A stretch of 47,060 bases of DNA from the NCBI RefSeq assembly GCF_020889705.1, contig NZ_JACMYP010000036.1, positions 1 through 47,060 on the forward strand. Reading direction: 5' to 3'. Source of the DNA: Bradyrhizobium altum (GTDB lineage Bacteria > Pseudomonadota > Alphaproteobacteria > Rhizobiales > Xanthobacteraceae). The notes under the pieces were generated by a model that worked only from the letters and a program-made list of their open reading frames with translations, ran no database searches and was not told where the DNA came from. Shown here piece after piece: positions 1 to 9,479 of this stretch. Each line of letters begins with the position of its first letter. Positions within the stretch are counted from its first letter, which is position 1. A program made the translations under genes and the position numbers.

Positions 1-1
1 C

Positions 2-79
2 GCGCTCGGCGGCTCGCTGTCGATCGCGCGCGCCAGCCGCGGCTTCTCGGTCGCCGCCACGATTCCACTTGCTGCCTGA
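2..79 (+). CDS. Sensor histidine kinase, C-terminal end (partial)
   Basis: The first 79 bases read open in frame 2 and end at TGA 77-79. The 25-residue tail contains GGSLSIARAS and GFSVAATIPL. This matches the end of a histidine-kinase ATPase domain, where a glycine-rich stretch leads into the last beta strand (F-x-V-x-x-x-I-P-L). The next gene, a LuxR-type response regulator, starts one base after this stop, so the two form a kinase/regulator pair read from one message. The rest of the kinase lies outside the window, so its sensor domain is unknown. The call rests on a short tail plus context. Confidence 0.6.
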   Translation, partial: ALGGSLSIARASRGFSVAATIPLAA

Positions 80-80
80 G

Positions 81-764
81 ATGACGGCCGCGAAGACGAT
101 GACCGCAAAGACAACGAACGTGAAGAGTCGCGGCATCTCGATCCTCTTGGTCGACGATCATCCCGTCGTCCGCCAGGGCTACCGGCGCGTGCTCGAGCAT
201 CAGGACGATTTCAGCGTGGTCGCCGAAGCCGACAACGCCGCCAATGCCTACCGCGCCTTCAAGTCGCACGGGCCCGATGTGGTGGTGATGGACATCTCGA
301 TGCCCGGCGCCAGCGGACTGGAAGCGATCCGCAACATCCGCGCGCGCGATGCCGACGCCCGCATCCTGGTCTTCAGCATGCACAGCGAGGCTGCCCAGGT
401 GAAAGCGGCGTTCGGCGCCGGCGCCTCTGGCTTCGTCACCAAGGGCAGCGAACCGGCCGAGCTGATCGCAGCGATCCGCTCGGTGGCGCGCGGCGAGCAT
501 GCGATGAGCGATGACGTGGCCCGGGTGCTCGCGCTGGAGAGCCTGGTGCCGTCCAAATCGGCCCTCGACCAGCTCGGCGAGCGGGAGATCGAGATCCTCC
601 GGCAGTTCGCGGCAGGCCACACCAAGGAACAGATCGCGGCCAACCTTAACCTCAGCACCAAGACCGTGCAGAACTACCACTATCTGATCAAGGCCAAGAC
701 CGGCATGCGGACCGACGCCCAGCTGGTCCGCCTGGCCGTCGAATGCGGGCTGGCGAATTTGTAG
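81..764 (+). CDS. NarL/FixJ-family two-component response regulator
   Basis: This is a DNA-binding response regulator of 227 aa. An N-terminal receiver domain (about residues 18-130) has the acidic pair in LLVDDHP, the phospho-acceptor Asp in VVVMDISMPG (about residue 71) and the conserved Lys in GFVTKGSEP. A C-terminal LuxR helix-turn-helix (about 165-225) contains LGEREIEIL and IAANLNLSTKTVQNY. I prefer ATG 81 because it sits one base after the upstream kinase stop; TTG 69 and ATG 99 are in-frame alternatives. Phosphorylation by the cognate kinase should control DNA binding. The target genes cannot be read from the sequence. Family call is firm, role unknown. Confidence 0.9.
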   Translation: MTAAKTMTAKTTNVKSRGISILLVDDHPVVRQGYRRVLEHQDDFSVVAEADNAANAYRAFKSHGPDVVVMDISMPGASGLEAIRNIRARDADARILVFSMHSEAAQVKAAFGAGASGFVTKGSEPAELIAAIRSVARGEHAMSDDVARVLALESLVPSKSALDQLGEREIEILRQFAAGHTKEQIAANLNLSTKTVQNYHYLIKAKTGMRTDAQLVRLAVECGLANL

Positions 765-771
765 CCGCTTT

Positions 772-845
772 GTAGCCCGGGTGAGCGCAACGACACCCGG
801 GAGCGGCCGCGAGGCCCCGGATATCGCTGCGGTCATCCGGGCTAC
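772..845. repeat. Short dispersed inverted repeat between the response regulator and purB
   Basis: GTAGCCCGG at 772-780 is the exact inverse of CCGGGCTAC at 837-845, and CCCGGG-type sequence recurs inside. The 74-bp unit fills most of the gap before purB. Its sequence (TAGCCCGGGTGAGCGCAACG) resembles short intergenic palindromic elements that I recall as common in Bradyrhizobium genomes. There is no coding capacity. Confidence 0.65.
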
Positions 846-928
846 GGCCACCACGCCGGCTATTTTGGCCGGATTTCCGCACTATATTCCTTGTGAGCGG
901 CCCCGCCCCGCTCGATTCGGAGCCCTCG

Positions 929-2236
<1,308 letters not shown>

Positions 2237-2246
2237 GGGTTTCTCT

Positions 2247-2361
2247 GTCATTCCGGGGCACGCGCACCGCGCGTGAGCCCGGAATCTCGCGCCACAATGT
2301 CGAGATTCCACAATTCGCAGTTGCGAATTGGGGTTCGCCCTCCGGGCGGCCCCGGAATGAC
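2247..2361. repeat. Dispersed inverted repeat (CATTCCGGGGC type)
   Basis: GTCATTCCGGGGC at 2247-2259 pairs with GCCCCGGAATGAC at 2349-2361. The 115-bp element contains an internal palindromic stretch around CAATTCGCAGTTGCGAATTG. The layout matches short interspersed palindromic elements of Bradyrhizobium (recall, not searched). It lies between purB and the amidohydrolase gene and could act as a transcript-end hairpin, although no T-run follows. Confidence 0.65.
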
Positions 2362-2439
2362 GGTCGCTTTCGCGTGACAAGTCGGCGGGTTAGGCTACGC
2401 TGCCCGCCCTACAAAGCTCACAAGAAACGGACGCTCCCC

Positions 2440-3612
2440 ATGCCCATCGTCAATCGCGTTGCCGCCCTCTCGGATGAAATGGCCGCCTGGCGCCATGACT
2501 TCCACGAGAACCCCGAACTGCTCTACGAGGTCCACCGCACCGCCGGCATCGTCGCCGACAAGCTGCGCGAGTTCGGCTGCGACGAGGTGGTGACGGGGAT
2601 CGGGCGCACCGGCGTGGTCGGCGTGATCCGCGGCCGCAAGTCCGGTTCGGGCAAGACCATCGGGCTGCGCGCCGACATGGACGCGCTGCCGATCGCCGAG
2701 GCCTCGGGCGTCGCCTACGCCTCGAAGGTCCCCGGCAAGATGCACGCCTGCGGCCATGACGGCCACACCGCGATGCTCTTGGGCGCCGCAAAATATCTCA
2801 CCGAGACCCGCAATTTCGACGGCACCGCGGTCGTGATCTTCCAGCCCGCCGAGGAAGGCGGCGCCGGCGGCAAGGCGATGGTCGACGACGGGCTGATGAC
2901 GCGCTGGGGCATCCAGGAGGTCTATGGCCTGCACAACATGCCCGGCCTGCCCGAGGGCTATTTCGCGACCACGCCCGGCCCGATGCTGGCCTCGTCGGAC
3001 ACCTTGAAGATCGTCGTCCGCGGCAAGGGCGGCCACGCCGGCGCCGCCCCGCACGAGGCGGTCGACAGCGTGCTGATCGGCGCCCAGATCATCAATGCGC
3101 TACAATCGATCGTGTCGCGCAATGTCGATCCGCTGAAATCGGCGGTGATCTCGATCACCATGTTCGAGGCCGGCGCCGCGTTCAACGTGATCCCGGAGAC
3201 CGTCACGCTGGGCGGCACCGTGCGCACGCTCGATCCCGGCGTGCGCGATCTGGTCGAGCGCCGGATCGGCGAGGTCGCCTCCAACATCGCCAAGGCCTAT
3301 GGCGGCTCTGCCGAGACCGACTATGGCCGCATGTATCCGGTGACGCTGAACCACGCCCGCGAGGCCGGCATCGCCGCCGAGGTCGCACGCGATGTGGCCG
3401 GCGCCGAGCGCGTCAACGACAATCTGGTGCCGGTCATGGGCGCTGAGGACTTCGCGTTCATGCTGGAGGCGCGCCCCGGCGCGTTCGTCTTCCTCGGCAT
3501 GGGCGACGGGCCGATGTGCCACCACCCTGCCTACAAGTTCAACGACAACATCCTCGGCCACGGCGCGTCCTACTGGGTGCGCCTGGTCGAGAAGCAGATG
3601 CCGGCGGGTTAG
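2440..3612 (+). CDS. M20-family amidohydrolase (hippurate / N-acyl-amino-acid hydrolase type)
   Basis: This is a 390-aa zinc metallohydrolase of the M20D group, which removes acyl groups from N-acyl amino acids or related amides in the cytoplasm. The metal motif HACGHDGHTAM lies at about residues 101-111, the PAEEGGAGG motif with the acidic catalytic pair at about 135, the HNMPGLP histidine at about 165, the dimerisation-domain GKGGHAGAAPH motif near 195, and the last metal-site motif NDNILGHGAS close to the C terminus. The open frame extends far upstream, but that part is out-of-frame sequence over purB; ATG 2440 fits the family N terminus. No signal peptide is visible. The exact substrate cannot be assigned. 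The convergent neighbour is an agmatine deiminase. Confidence 0.9.
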   Translation: MPIVNRVAALSDEMAAWRHDFHENPELLYEVHRTAGIVADKLREFGCDEVVTGIGRTGVVGVIRGRKSGSGKTIGLRADMDALPIAEASGVAYASKVPGKMHACGHDGHTAMLLGAAKYLTETRNFDGTAVVIFQPAEEGGAGGKAMVDDGLMTRWGIQEVYGLHNMPGLPEGYFATTPGPMLASSDTLKIVVRGKGGHAGAAPHEAVDSVLIGAQIINALQSIVSRNVDPLKSAVISITMFEAGAAFNVIPETVTLGGTVRTLDPGVRDLVERRIGEVASNIAKAYGGSAETDYGRMYPVTLNHAREAGIAAEVARDVAGAERVNDNLVPVMGAEDFAFMLEARPGAFVFLGMGDGPMCHHPAYKFNDNILGHGASYWVRLVEKQMPAG

Positions 3613-3641
3613 CACCGCTTGCGTCATTGACGAACGGCGAA

Positions 3642-3673
3642 CGGCCCGGTCGCGATCCGTCGCGGCCGGGCCG
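3642..3673. terminator. Strong hairpin between convergent genes
   Basis: Positions 3642-3655 pair with 3660-3673 as a 14-bp stem with one G-T pair and a 4-base loop. The hairpin sits between the amidohydrolase stop (3612) and the agmatine deiminase stop (3680), which converge. It has no clear T-run, so it may be a bidirectional transcript-end structure rather than a classical intrinsic terminator. Confidence 0.6.
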
Positions 3674-3679
3674 CTCACA

Positions 3680-4708
3680 TCACGAACGCGGTTGCTGTTG
3701 CGTGGTGCAGTGAATGCCGCCTCCGCCGGCCGCGATGCCGTCGATGTTGAGCTGGATGATCTCCCGGTCCGCAAACAGCTCCCGCAGGATGTCGCGCGCG
3801 TTGCGGTCCGCGGTCGTGTCGCCGAATTCCGGGGCGATCACGGCGCCGTTGCAGACGTAGAAGTTGATGTAGCCGGCAGCGAAGTCCTTGCTGCCGTGCT
3901 TTGGACGCACCGTCGACGGGCCCTGCAACACCGCGACATCCAGACGCCGGCCCTTCGCATCAACAGCACCGCGCAGGATATCGAGGTGTCGCGTGGTCAC
4001 CGCGTGATCGAACGACGAAGGATCCACCTCCAGGCCGGCCACGACCACACCGGGACCGGCAAATCGCGCGTAGAAGTCGGTATGTCCGTCGGTGATGTCC
4101 TTGCCGGCGATGCCGGGCAGCCAGATGATCTTGTCCAGCCCGAGCAGGCGAGACAATTCGGCCTCGCATTTGTCCCGGGAGACGCCGGGATTGCGATTTG
4201 GGTTGAGGACACAGCTCTCGGTGATAATCGCCGTCCCTTCACCATCGACTTCGATGCCGCCGCCCTCCAGCACCAAATCCGCCTTGACGAACGTCGCCTG
4301 GGCCGCCCGCGCGACATGCGCGGCGACCTCGGCATCGAGCGCATGGCGTTGCTTGTTTCCCCAGCCGTTGAAGTTGAAACCGACCGCGCCAAGCTGTCCC
4401 GACGGGTCCCGCACAAACACCGGTCCGGTGTCGCGCATCCACACGTCGTCGACCAGTTGAACGACGAGGCTGACCGCGGGGCCGCACAGCCGCGCGGCAA
4501 TCTCGCGGTCCTCCTCGCGCACCAGCATGTTGACGCGTTCATAGGCTGCGATCGCCTTGGCAATGTTGGCGAGATTTTCCCGCGCCACCGGAAGCAGCCT
4601 GCCGCCCCAGATCGCCGCGCTGACGCCGAAGGCCATCCAGGTCGCGGCATGCGGCGCGCCCTCGTCCGGCATCCGCCAGTTCGCATTGTCCCGCGCCAAA
4701 TCATCCAC
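3680..4708 (-). CDS. Agmatine deiminase family protein
   Basis: This 342-aa protein belongs to the guanidino-group-modifying (PAD-like) superfamily. Agmatine deiminases convert agmatine to N-carbamoylputrescine and ammonia, a step towards putrescine. Visible landmarks are RMPDEGAPHAATWMAF near residue 12, DDVWMRDTGP at 87-96, the LEGGGIEVDG block near 147, GHTDFYARF near 208, and the C-terminal catalytic cysteine Cys334 in GGGGIHCTTQQQ. The start is GTG 4708, because the next upstream in-frame stop lies close by. The family also includes peptidylarginine deiminases, so the substrate is inferred. The gene lies 92 bp downstream of the cytochrome b561 gene on the same strand. Confidence 0.88.
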   Translation of the reverse strand: MDDLARDNANWRMPDEGAPHAATWMAFGVSAAIWGGRLLPVARENLANIAKAIAAYERVNMLVREEDREIAARLCGPAVSLVVQLVDDVWMRDTGPVFVRDPSGQLGAVGFNFNGWGNKQRHALDAEVAAHVARAAQATFVKADLVLEGGGIEVDGEGTAIITESCVLNPNRNPGVSRDKCEAELSRLLGLDKIIWLPGIAGKDITDGHTDFYARFAGPGVVVAGLEVDPSSFDHAVTTRHLDILRGAVDAKGRRLDVAVLQGPSTVRPKHGSKDFAAGYINFYVCNGAVIAPEFGDTTADRNARDILRELFADREIIQLNIDGIAAGGGGIHCTTQQQPRS

Positions 4709-4800
4709 GAGCGTTCCGGCCGCGACGGCCCTCCCGGGTTCGCCGCGAGACTAGCGCCGCCACCGGTGCGATGCCATCACCTGGCCGTCAAGACTCGACG

Positions 4801-5400
4801 TCATCCGCTCGTCCTGGACGTCGCCGTCCGCGCTACCTCATGGGCGGGGTCGACCTCGCCCGCTCCCATCATCCGCGCGGCGACGCGGTCGCGCTTGACG
4901 AAATGATGGAAGGCGACCGCGGCGAGGTGCAGCACGATCAGCGCGAGCAAGAGGTAGGCGAAGAAGATGTGACGGTGCTCAAAGGCATCCGCCGCCGCCT
5001 TGTCGGGCGAGGTGATCTGGGGAACGTGGAACAGGCCGAAGAAGCTCGAATAGTCCTGGTCGCGGGATCCGGAATGCGCCCAGCCCAGCATCGCCACCAG
5101 GATGGTAACGGCATAGAGCGCGCCATGGTTGACGCGGGCGGCGATCCGCTGCCAGGCGGGCGTATCGGCCGGCAGCGCCGGCGTCGGATTGACGCCGCGC
5201 CAGACCAGCCGCAGCACGGTCAGCAGCAGCACCAGATAGCCGATATCGGCATGGATCGACCGGTAGAAGAACTTGTCCGCCCGCGCCGGGAAGTGGTTCA
5301 TCCACCAGCCATAGGCCAGCATGCCGATGATGGTGATGCCCAGCACCCAGTGGAACGCACGGGCGAGCGAGCCCCAGCTCGCGGCGGTATTGCGGATCAT
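4801..5400 (-). CDS. Cytochrome b561-type membrane protein
   Basis: This 199-aa inner-membrane dihaem b-type cytochrome probably moves electrons between the quinone pool and a periplasmic or membrane partner. Four hydrophobic segments are visible: about 15-33 (RAFHWVLGITIIGMLAYG), 52-70, 95-112 and 140-160. Histidines fit haem ligation in RAFHW (His17), SIHADIGY and the last helix (VLHLAAVAFHHF). The start is ATG 5400; a further in-frame start 30 bases upstream gives the lysine/arginine-rich MRKSKRGNS extension and is less likely. It is divergent from murI, with a 173-bp shared upstream region. Confidence 0.88.
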   Translation of the reverse strand: MIRNTAASWGSLARAFHWVLGITIIGMLAYGWWMNHFPARADKFFYRSIHADIGYLVLLLTVLRLVWRGVNPTPALPADTPAWQRIAARVNHGALYAVTILVAMLGWAHSGSRDQDYSSFFGLFHVPQITSPDKAAADAFEHRHIFFAYLLLALIVLHLAAVAFHHFVKRDRVAARMMGAGEVDPAHEVARTATSRTSG

Positions 5401-5573
5401 GATCGAGTTGCCCCGTTTGGATTTTCGCACGTCGCAGCAATAGTTTGCCGTGATACTTGCAGGGATAGGTCAAGGCCATATGAAATTCCCGGCTTCACCG
5501 CCTTTTGTCGGCCGCAGAGGCCGGATAGCCAAAACAACTGAATGGTAACCCTGCTTCGGATAGACTTTTCACC

Positions 5574-6371
5574 GTGTCCACTCCCCCGACCATCCTCGTT
5601 TTCGATTCCGGCCTCGGCGGCCTCACCGTGCTGCGCGAGATCGTCCGCGCCCGGCCCGACGCGCACTATGTCTATGTCGCCGACGACGCCTTCTTCCCCT
5701 ATGGCCACCACACCGAGGACGAGATCATCGCCCGCGTGGTGCCGCTGGTCGGCGAGCTGATCGAGGCCCATACGCCCGACCTCGTCGTGATCGCCTGCAA
5801 CACGGCATCCACCCTGGTCATGTCGCATCTGCGCGACGCCTATCGCCTGCCCTTCGTCGGCACGGTGCCGGCGATCAAGCCGGCCTGCGCACGGTCGAAA
5901 ACCAGGCGCGTCTCGGTGCTGGGCACCAGAGGCACCGTGAAGCGGGAATATACCCGCAAGCTGATCTCGGATTTTGCGCAAGGCTGCGAGGTGACCCTGG
6001 TCGGTTCCGGTGAGCTGGCTTCGCTCGCCGAGGCCGCGCTGAGCGGCCAGAGGGTGCGCGACGAGGACATCGCCGCTGAACTGGCCCCCTGCTTCGTAGG
6101 GGATGGCGCCAATGACCCGACCCGCACCGATACCGTCGTGCTCGCCTGCACGCATTATCCGCTGCTGCTGGAACGCCTGACCCGGCTCGCGCCCTGGCCG
6201 GTCGACTGGATCGACCCGGCGCCGGCGATCGCCCGCCGCGTCGCCGATCTGCTCGGCCCGGCCGGCACCGGGAGCGACGAGGCCGGCGCCGAGATGATCT
6301 TCACCTCGAAGCGCCCGCACAGGCTGACCGAAGCGCTGACGCCGTTCTTCGGCGGCCGCGTCCCGGCCTGA
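5574..6371 (+). CDS. murI: Glutamate racemase
   Basis: MurI interconverts L- and D-glutamate and supplies D-glutamate for peptidoglycan. The 265-aa product carries the N-terminal FDSGLGGLTVL motif, the ADDAFFPYG segment, and the two catalytic cysteines in VIACNTAS (Cys75) and VLACTHYPLL (Cys192). Length is normal for the family. The start is GTG 5574, directly before the conserved TPPTILVFDSG. The gene is followed after 59 bp by the HpcH-type aldolase gene on the same strand, so they could be co-transcribed, though no functional link is obvious. Confidence 0.96.
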   Translation: MSTPPTILVFDSGLGGLTVLREIVRARPDAHYVYVADDAFFPYGHHTEDEIIARVVPLVGELIEAHTPDLVVIACNTASTLVMSHLRDAYRLPFVGTVPAIKPACARSKTRRVSVLGTRGTVKREYTRKLISDFAQGCEVTLVGSGELASLAEAALSGQRVRDEDIAAELAPCFVGDGANDPTRTDTVVLACTHYPLLLERLTRLAPWPVDWIDPAPAIARRVADLLGPAGTGSDEAGAEMIFTSKRPHRLTEALTPFFGGRVPA

Positions 6372-6430
6372 TCCTTTTCGCCGTCACAACGCGCTGCTAG
6401 CCTCTGCTCGCCTTCGAGGGAAGACCGCAT

Positions 6431-7207
6431 TTGACCACAGCACCCCTGACGCCGCTCAATCGCCTGCGCCAGGCTTGGCGCGACAAGCGCCCGACCTTCG
6501 GCGCGATCGCAACCATTCCAAGCATCCAGACCGTGCAGATCATGGCGCAGTCGCTGGACTGGATCATCGTCGATCTCGAGCACGGTCCGATCGACCTCGG
6601 CACCGCGCATGCGATGATCGTGGCCACCTCGGGGACGCCATGCGTGCCGATGGTACGGATCGCGGCCAATGAGCCGTATCTCGCCAAGGCACCGATGGAC
6701 ATCGGCGCGCTCGGCATCAATTTCCCGATGATCTGCAACCGCGACGACGCCGAGAAAGCCGTGCGCAGCGTGCGCTATCCGCCGACGGGCGACCGGCTCT
6801 GGGGGCCGTTCCATGCGCCGTTCCGCTGGGGTGTCTCGATGGCCGACTACATGGCGACCGCTGACGACGACATGATCTGCATGATCACGATCGAGCATGT
6901 CGATGCGGTGAACCGCATCGACGAGATCATGGCCACGCCCGGCATCGACCTCGCGGTGATCGGGCCCGGAGATCTCGCCACTTCGATCAACAAGCGCGGC
7001 CTGCCCGACGACGCGGAAGTGGTCGCGCTGATGCAGCGCGCCGAGCAAGGCATCCTGAAGAGCGGCGTGCCGATCGGCGGCGTCGCGCGCACCGCCGATC
7101 AGGCCAATGCGATGATCGACCGCGGTTACCTCGCGCTCGCGCTCGGCTTCGACTGGTCGCTGTTCCAGCGCGGCATCGCGGCTGCGTTCGCCGGGATCAA
7201 GCGATAG
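6431..7207 (+). CDS. HpcH/HpaI-type class II aldolase
   Basis: This 258-aa metal-dependent pyruvate aldolase resembles 4-hydroxy-2-oxo-heptane-1,7-dioate aldolase and 2-dehydro-3-deoxy-glucarate aldolase. It would cleave 2-keto-4-hydroxy acids to pyruvate and an aldehyde. Family motifs are FGAIATIPS, DWIIVDLEHGPID (about 40-52), PMVRIA (about 75), the GALGINFPMICNRDDAE segment, and PGIDLAVIGPGDLATSI near 178. The start TTG 6431 is chosen because the next in-frame codons run straight into the family core; no ATG lies nearby. No pathway genes adjoin it, so the substrate is unassigned. Confidence 0.88.
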   Translation: MTTAPLTPLNRLRQAWRDKRPTFGAIATIPSIQTVQIMAQSLDWIIVDLEHGPIDLGTAHAMIVATSGTPCVPMVRIAANEPYLAKAPMDIGALGINFPMICNRDDAEKAVRSVRYPPTGDRLWGPFHAPFRWGVSMADYMATADDDMICMITIEHVDAVNRIDEIMATPGIDLAVIGPGDLATSINKRGLPDDAEVVALMQRAEQGILKSGVPIGGVARTADQANAMIDRGYLALALGFDWSLFQRGIAAAFAGIKR

Positions 7208-7258
7208 GCGTTAATCGCCGCCGGCGCGCTGGCCCGGCTCGGCCATGTCGACGCCTGC

Positions 7259-8269
7259 TCAGTACTTCCGCACAATCGGCTTCGCCGAGGCCGGCCCAGG
7301 CGGCGCCGGCGAGATCGCTAAGGTGACCCAGGTGTTCCAGCCTTCGGGACGGTTCTCGGCGGCGAACTCCTTGTAGCCCTTGATGTTGAGGTAGCCCTGC
7401 ATGTCGCCCACCGGGAACATGAAGCCGACCTGCGGGCCGACGCCGGCGATGCGCGAGCGGAAGCCGCCGAGCGTCGCGCCCGGGCCCGTGTCGTCGGAAA
7501 TTTGCTGCATCACGTAGCCGACCAGGCCGAGCTGGATATTCGGCGTGAAGAAGTGCGACGCCCCCCAATCGAAATGGAAGTCGACGCCACTCTGGTATTG
7601 GGTGTCGGGATTCTTGAAGTTGTAGGTGAAGCCTGCAACGCCGGAAAATTCGTTGCCGTTGTGCGGGTTGAAATAGGTGTAGCCGCCGCCGAAATCCATC
7701 GCGCCGTGACCGATGCCGATATTGGCGAGGCGGGCAGGATCGTAGGCGCCGACCGGGATATCGCCGGTGCCGTAGAGCAGGATATTGTTGACGCCCCTGT
7801 TCCATTTCAACGTCACCTGCGGAATGACGTCGCCGATGTCGGTCAGCGCCTCGGAGCGCGACAGGTTGAACGTGTTGCCAAGCGGACCGGTCAGTGACGC
7901 CGCGACCGAAGCGCTACTGCGCCCGCCGAAGGCGAGCAGGCTGACGGAACCGACGGCACCAAGGCCGGGCACCGCGAACGTGTAGGTCGGGCCGAAGATC
8001 GCCAGATCGCCCTGCCCGCCGACGCCGAGATCGATTCGTCCACCACGTGGAAATCGGGCGCCCGCCGCGGACGACACCTCGGTATGATAGTAGACCGTCG
8101 CCCATGACCATCCCGGCGTACCCGGCACCGCGGCAAGGCTGCCGAAATTGCCAGGCAGCCAGAAACTGATGCCGCCTTCGTCGGCCACCGCGCCGCGCGG
8201 GAGCCCAAGCCACGCGATTGCGCACAACGGCGCGATCACCATCACCCTGCAACGTCCGATAGTCCCCAT
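7259..8269 (-). CDS. Outer-membrane barrel protein, phenol MetA-pathway (SphA-like) family
   Basis: This 336-aa exported protein has a signal peptide ending near AVADEGGISF (about residue 30). The mature part is rich in alternating short beta strands with aromatic girdles, such as GGGYTYFNPHNGNEFSGVAG and WGASHFFTPNIQLGLVGYV. It resembles the COG4313 / phenol MetA-degradation family (PF13557), thought to be outer-membrane channels for hydrophobic or aromatic compounds. It is the last gene of the minus-strand envelope cluster, 84 bp behind the channel-like receptor gene. Other cluster members (sulfatase, HlyD, DUF1254 proteins) are also envelope proteins, so it could supply the outer-membrane entry route. 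The substrate is unknown. Confidence 0.75.
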   Translation of the reverse strand: MGTIGRCRVMVIAPLCAIAWLGLPRGAVADEGGISFWLPGNFGSLAAVPGTPGWSWATVYYHTEVSSAAGARFPRGGRIDLGVGGQGDLAIFGPTYTFAVPGLGAVGSVSLLAFGGRSSASVAASLTGPLGNTFNLSRSEALTDIGDVIPQVTLKWNRGVNNILLYGTGDIPVGAYDPARLANIGIGHGAMDFGGGYTYFNPHNGNEFSGVAGFTYNFKNPDTQYQSGVDFHFDWGASHFFTPNIQLGLVGYVMQQISDDTGPGATLGGFRSRIAGVGPQVGFMFPVGDMQGYLNIKGYKEFAAENRPEGWNTWVTLAISPAPPGPASAKPIVRKY

Positions 8270-8353
8270 AGCGACCTCTCATTCTCGCCTGACGCCTGCG
8301 GCGCCGGCTTACGTCACCCGCATGCACGCTTTCGATCCGCTCTGATGCGCATC

Positions 8354-9466
8354 TCAATTTGCCTGCCCCAGATAGCGGAACAGCACATCCTTCCACCAAT
8401 CCAATTGCCCCGCTTCCAGCAGCGCGATGTTGAGCCGCTTGCGCAAGACGCGGTCTTCCCGCAACGCGATGGCGTAGCTCTGCGGCTCGAAGGTCACATC
8501 GGTGAGCTCGGCCGACAGGCTGCCCTGCCGAATCATCCAGGCGAGGATCGGCCGATCATAAGCGAGTGCATCGATGCTCCCCTGCTGCAGCGCCTGAAAG
8601 CCTTCCGCGACCGAGGCAACCTTGTGGTGCTTGATGCGCATCCGCGACAGCGCGTCCTCGGTCGCCGTCCCCTGCACCACACCGACGCGAACTGCCGAGA
8701 GATCGCCGATCGAATTGACCGCGCCGTGCAGCCGCTTGGTCGTCAGCGCGGAGGTGATGCCGGCGGTGAACACCGCGATCGCGATGACAGATACGATCAT
8801 CCACACCACCGCGACGATGCGGCCGGGCAGCGTGATCGGCGCAGCGCCGCCGACCACGCGCTGGGTCATGGTGTGGGTCGACCACAGCACGCCGGAACTC
8901 AGGCCGTGCGCGAGCCCGCGGCCAAATCCCTCGTTGGCGTTGTGCTCAAACATCCAGATCAGCAGGCCGGCGAGGATGGCGAGGCCGAGCAGCGCCAGCG
9001 CCGCCTGCACGAAGCCATAGGATACGATCGAGCGGATCACCGGCATCCAGTTCGCAACATGGTCGGTCTGCACTGCGACTCCGGTCCCCGTCTGGAAATA
9101 GGGCAACGTGAAATCGACCTGCTTCTCCCGCGCCGGCGTCACCGTGATCGCCGCCACCGCGACGTCGAACTTGCCGGCCTGCACGCCTTCGAGCAGCGCA
9201 GTGACGGACGGCGCCTCGACGAATCGATATCGCAGCTTGAGCTGATCCGCGAGCTTGCGCCACAGCTCGATGCTGATACCGCTCCATTCGCCTTCGCCAT
9301 TCTTGATCGCAAAGGGCGGCGCATCCTTGGTACCGATCACGAGCTCGCGGACTGTGGATTCATCCTGTGCATTGGCGGGCGGCGCCAAGAGCACGACCGA
9401 GGCGAGCAGCAGCGCGGCGATCGCCAGCGCCGCTGCCATTGCCGTCGATCGTTGCCTGCGGCTCAC
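8354..9466 (-). CDS. Ionotropic-glutamate-receptor-like channel (GluR0-type architecture)
   Basis: A 370-aa protein in which an amino-acid-binding bilobal domain is split by a two-helix channel module. Order: signal peptide 1-33 (cleavage after APPANA); lobe S1 at 41-135 with PPFAIKNGEG and the ligand-carboxylate arginine Arg113 in TPAREKQVDFT; helix M1 at about 148-173; a pore-loop candidate at 191-210; a second helix at 215-242 ending FTAGITSALTTKRL, which recalls the SYTANLAAFL motif of iGluRs; lobe S2 at 248-363 with VGVVQGTATED and Asp304, likely the amino-group ligand. The pore segment TMTQRVVGGAAP sits where potassium-selective relatives have TMTTVGYGD, so the filter is degenerate. The gene follows the small DUF1254 gene by 13 bp. 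Architecture is clear; ion conduction and ligand are inference. Confidence 0.82.
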   Translation of the reverse strand: MSRRQRSTAMAAALAIAALLLASVVLLAPPANAQDESTVRELVIGTKDAPPFAIKNGEGEWSGISIELWRKLADQLKLRYRFVEAPSVTALLEGVQAGKFDVAVAAITVTPAREKQVDFTLPYFQTGTGVAVQTDHVANWMPVIRSIVSYGFVQAALALLGLAILAGLLIWMFEHNANEGFGRGLAHGLSSGVLWSTHTMTQRVVGGAAPITLPGRIVAVVWMIVSVIAIAVFTAGITSALTTKRLHGAVNSIGDLSAVRVGVVQGTATEDALSRMRIKHHKVASVAEGFQALQQGSIDALAYDRPILAWMIRQGSLSAELTDVTFEPQSYAIALREDRVLRKRLNIALLEAGQLDWWKDVLFRYLGQAN

Positions 9467-9479
9467 TCTCGCACCTCGC

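Noticed and set aside
3392..4906. A 504-codon plus-strand open frame across the amidohydrolase end and the agmatine deiminase
   Set aside because: Its sequence is out-of-frame or antisense reading of two well-supported genes, with no recognisable domain.
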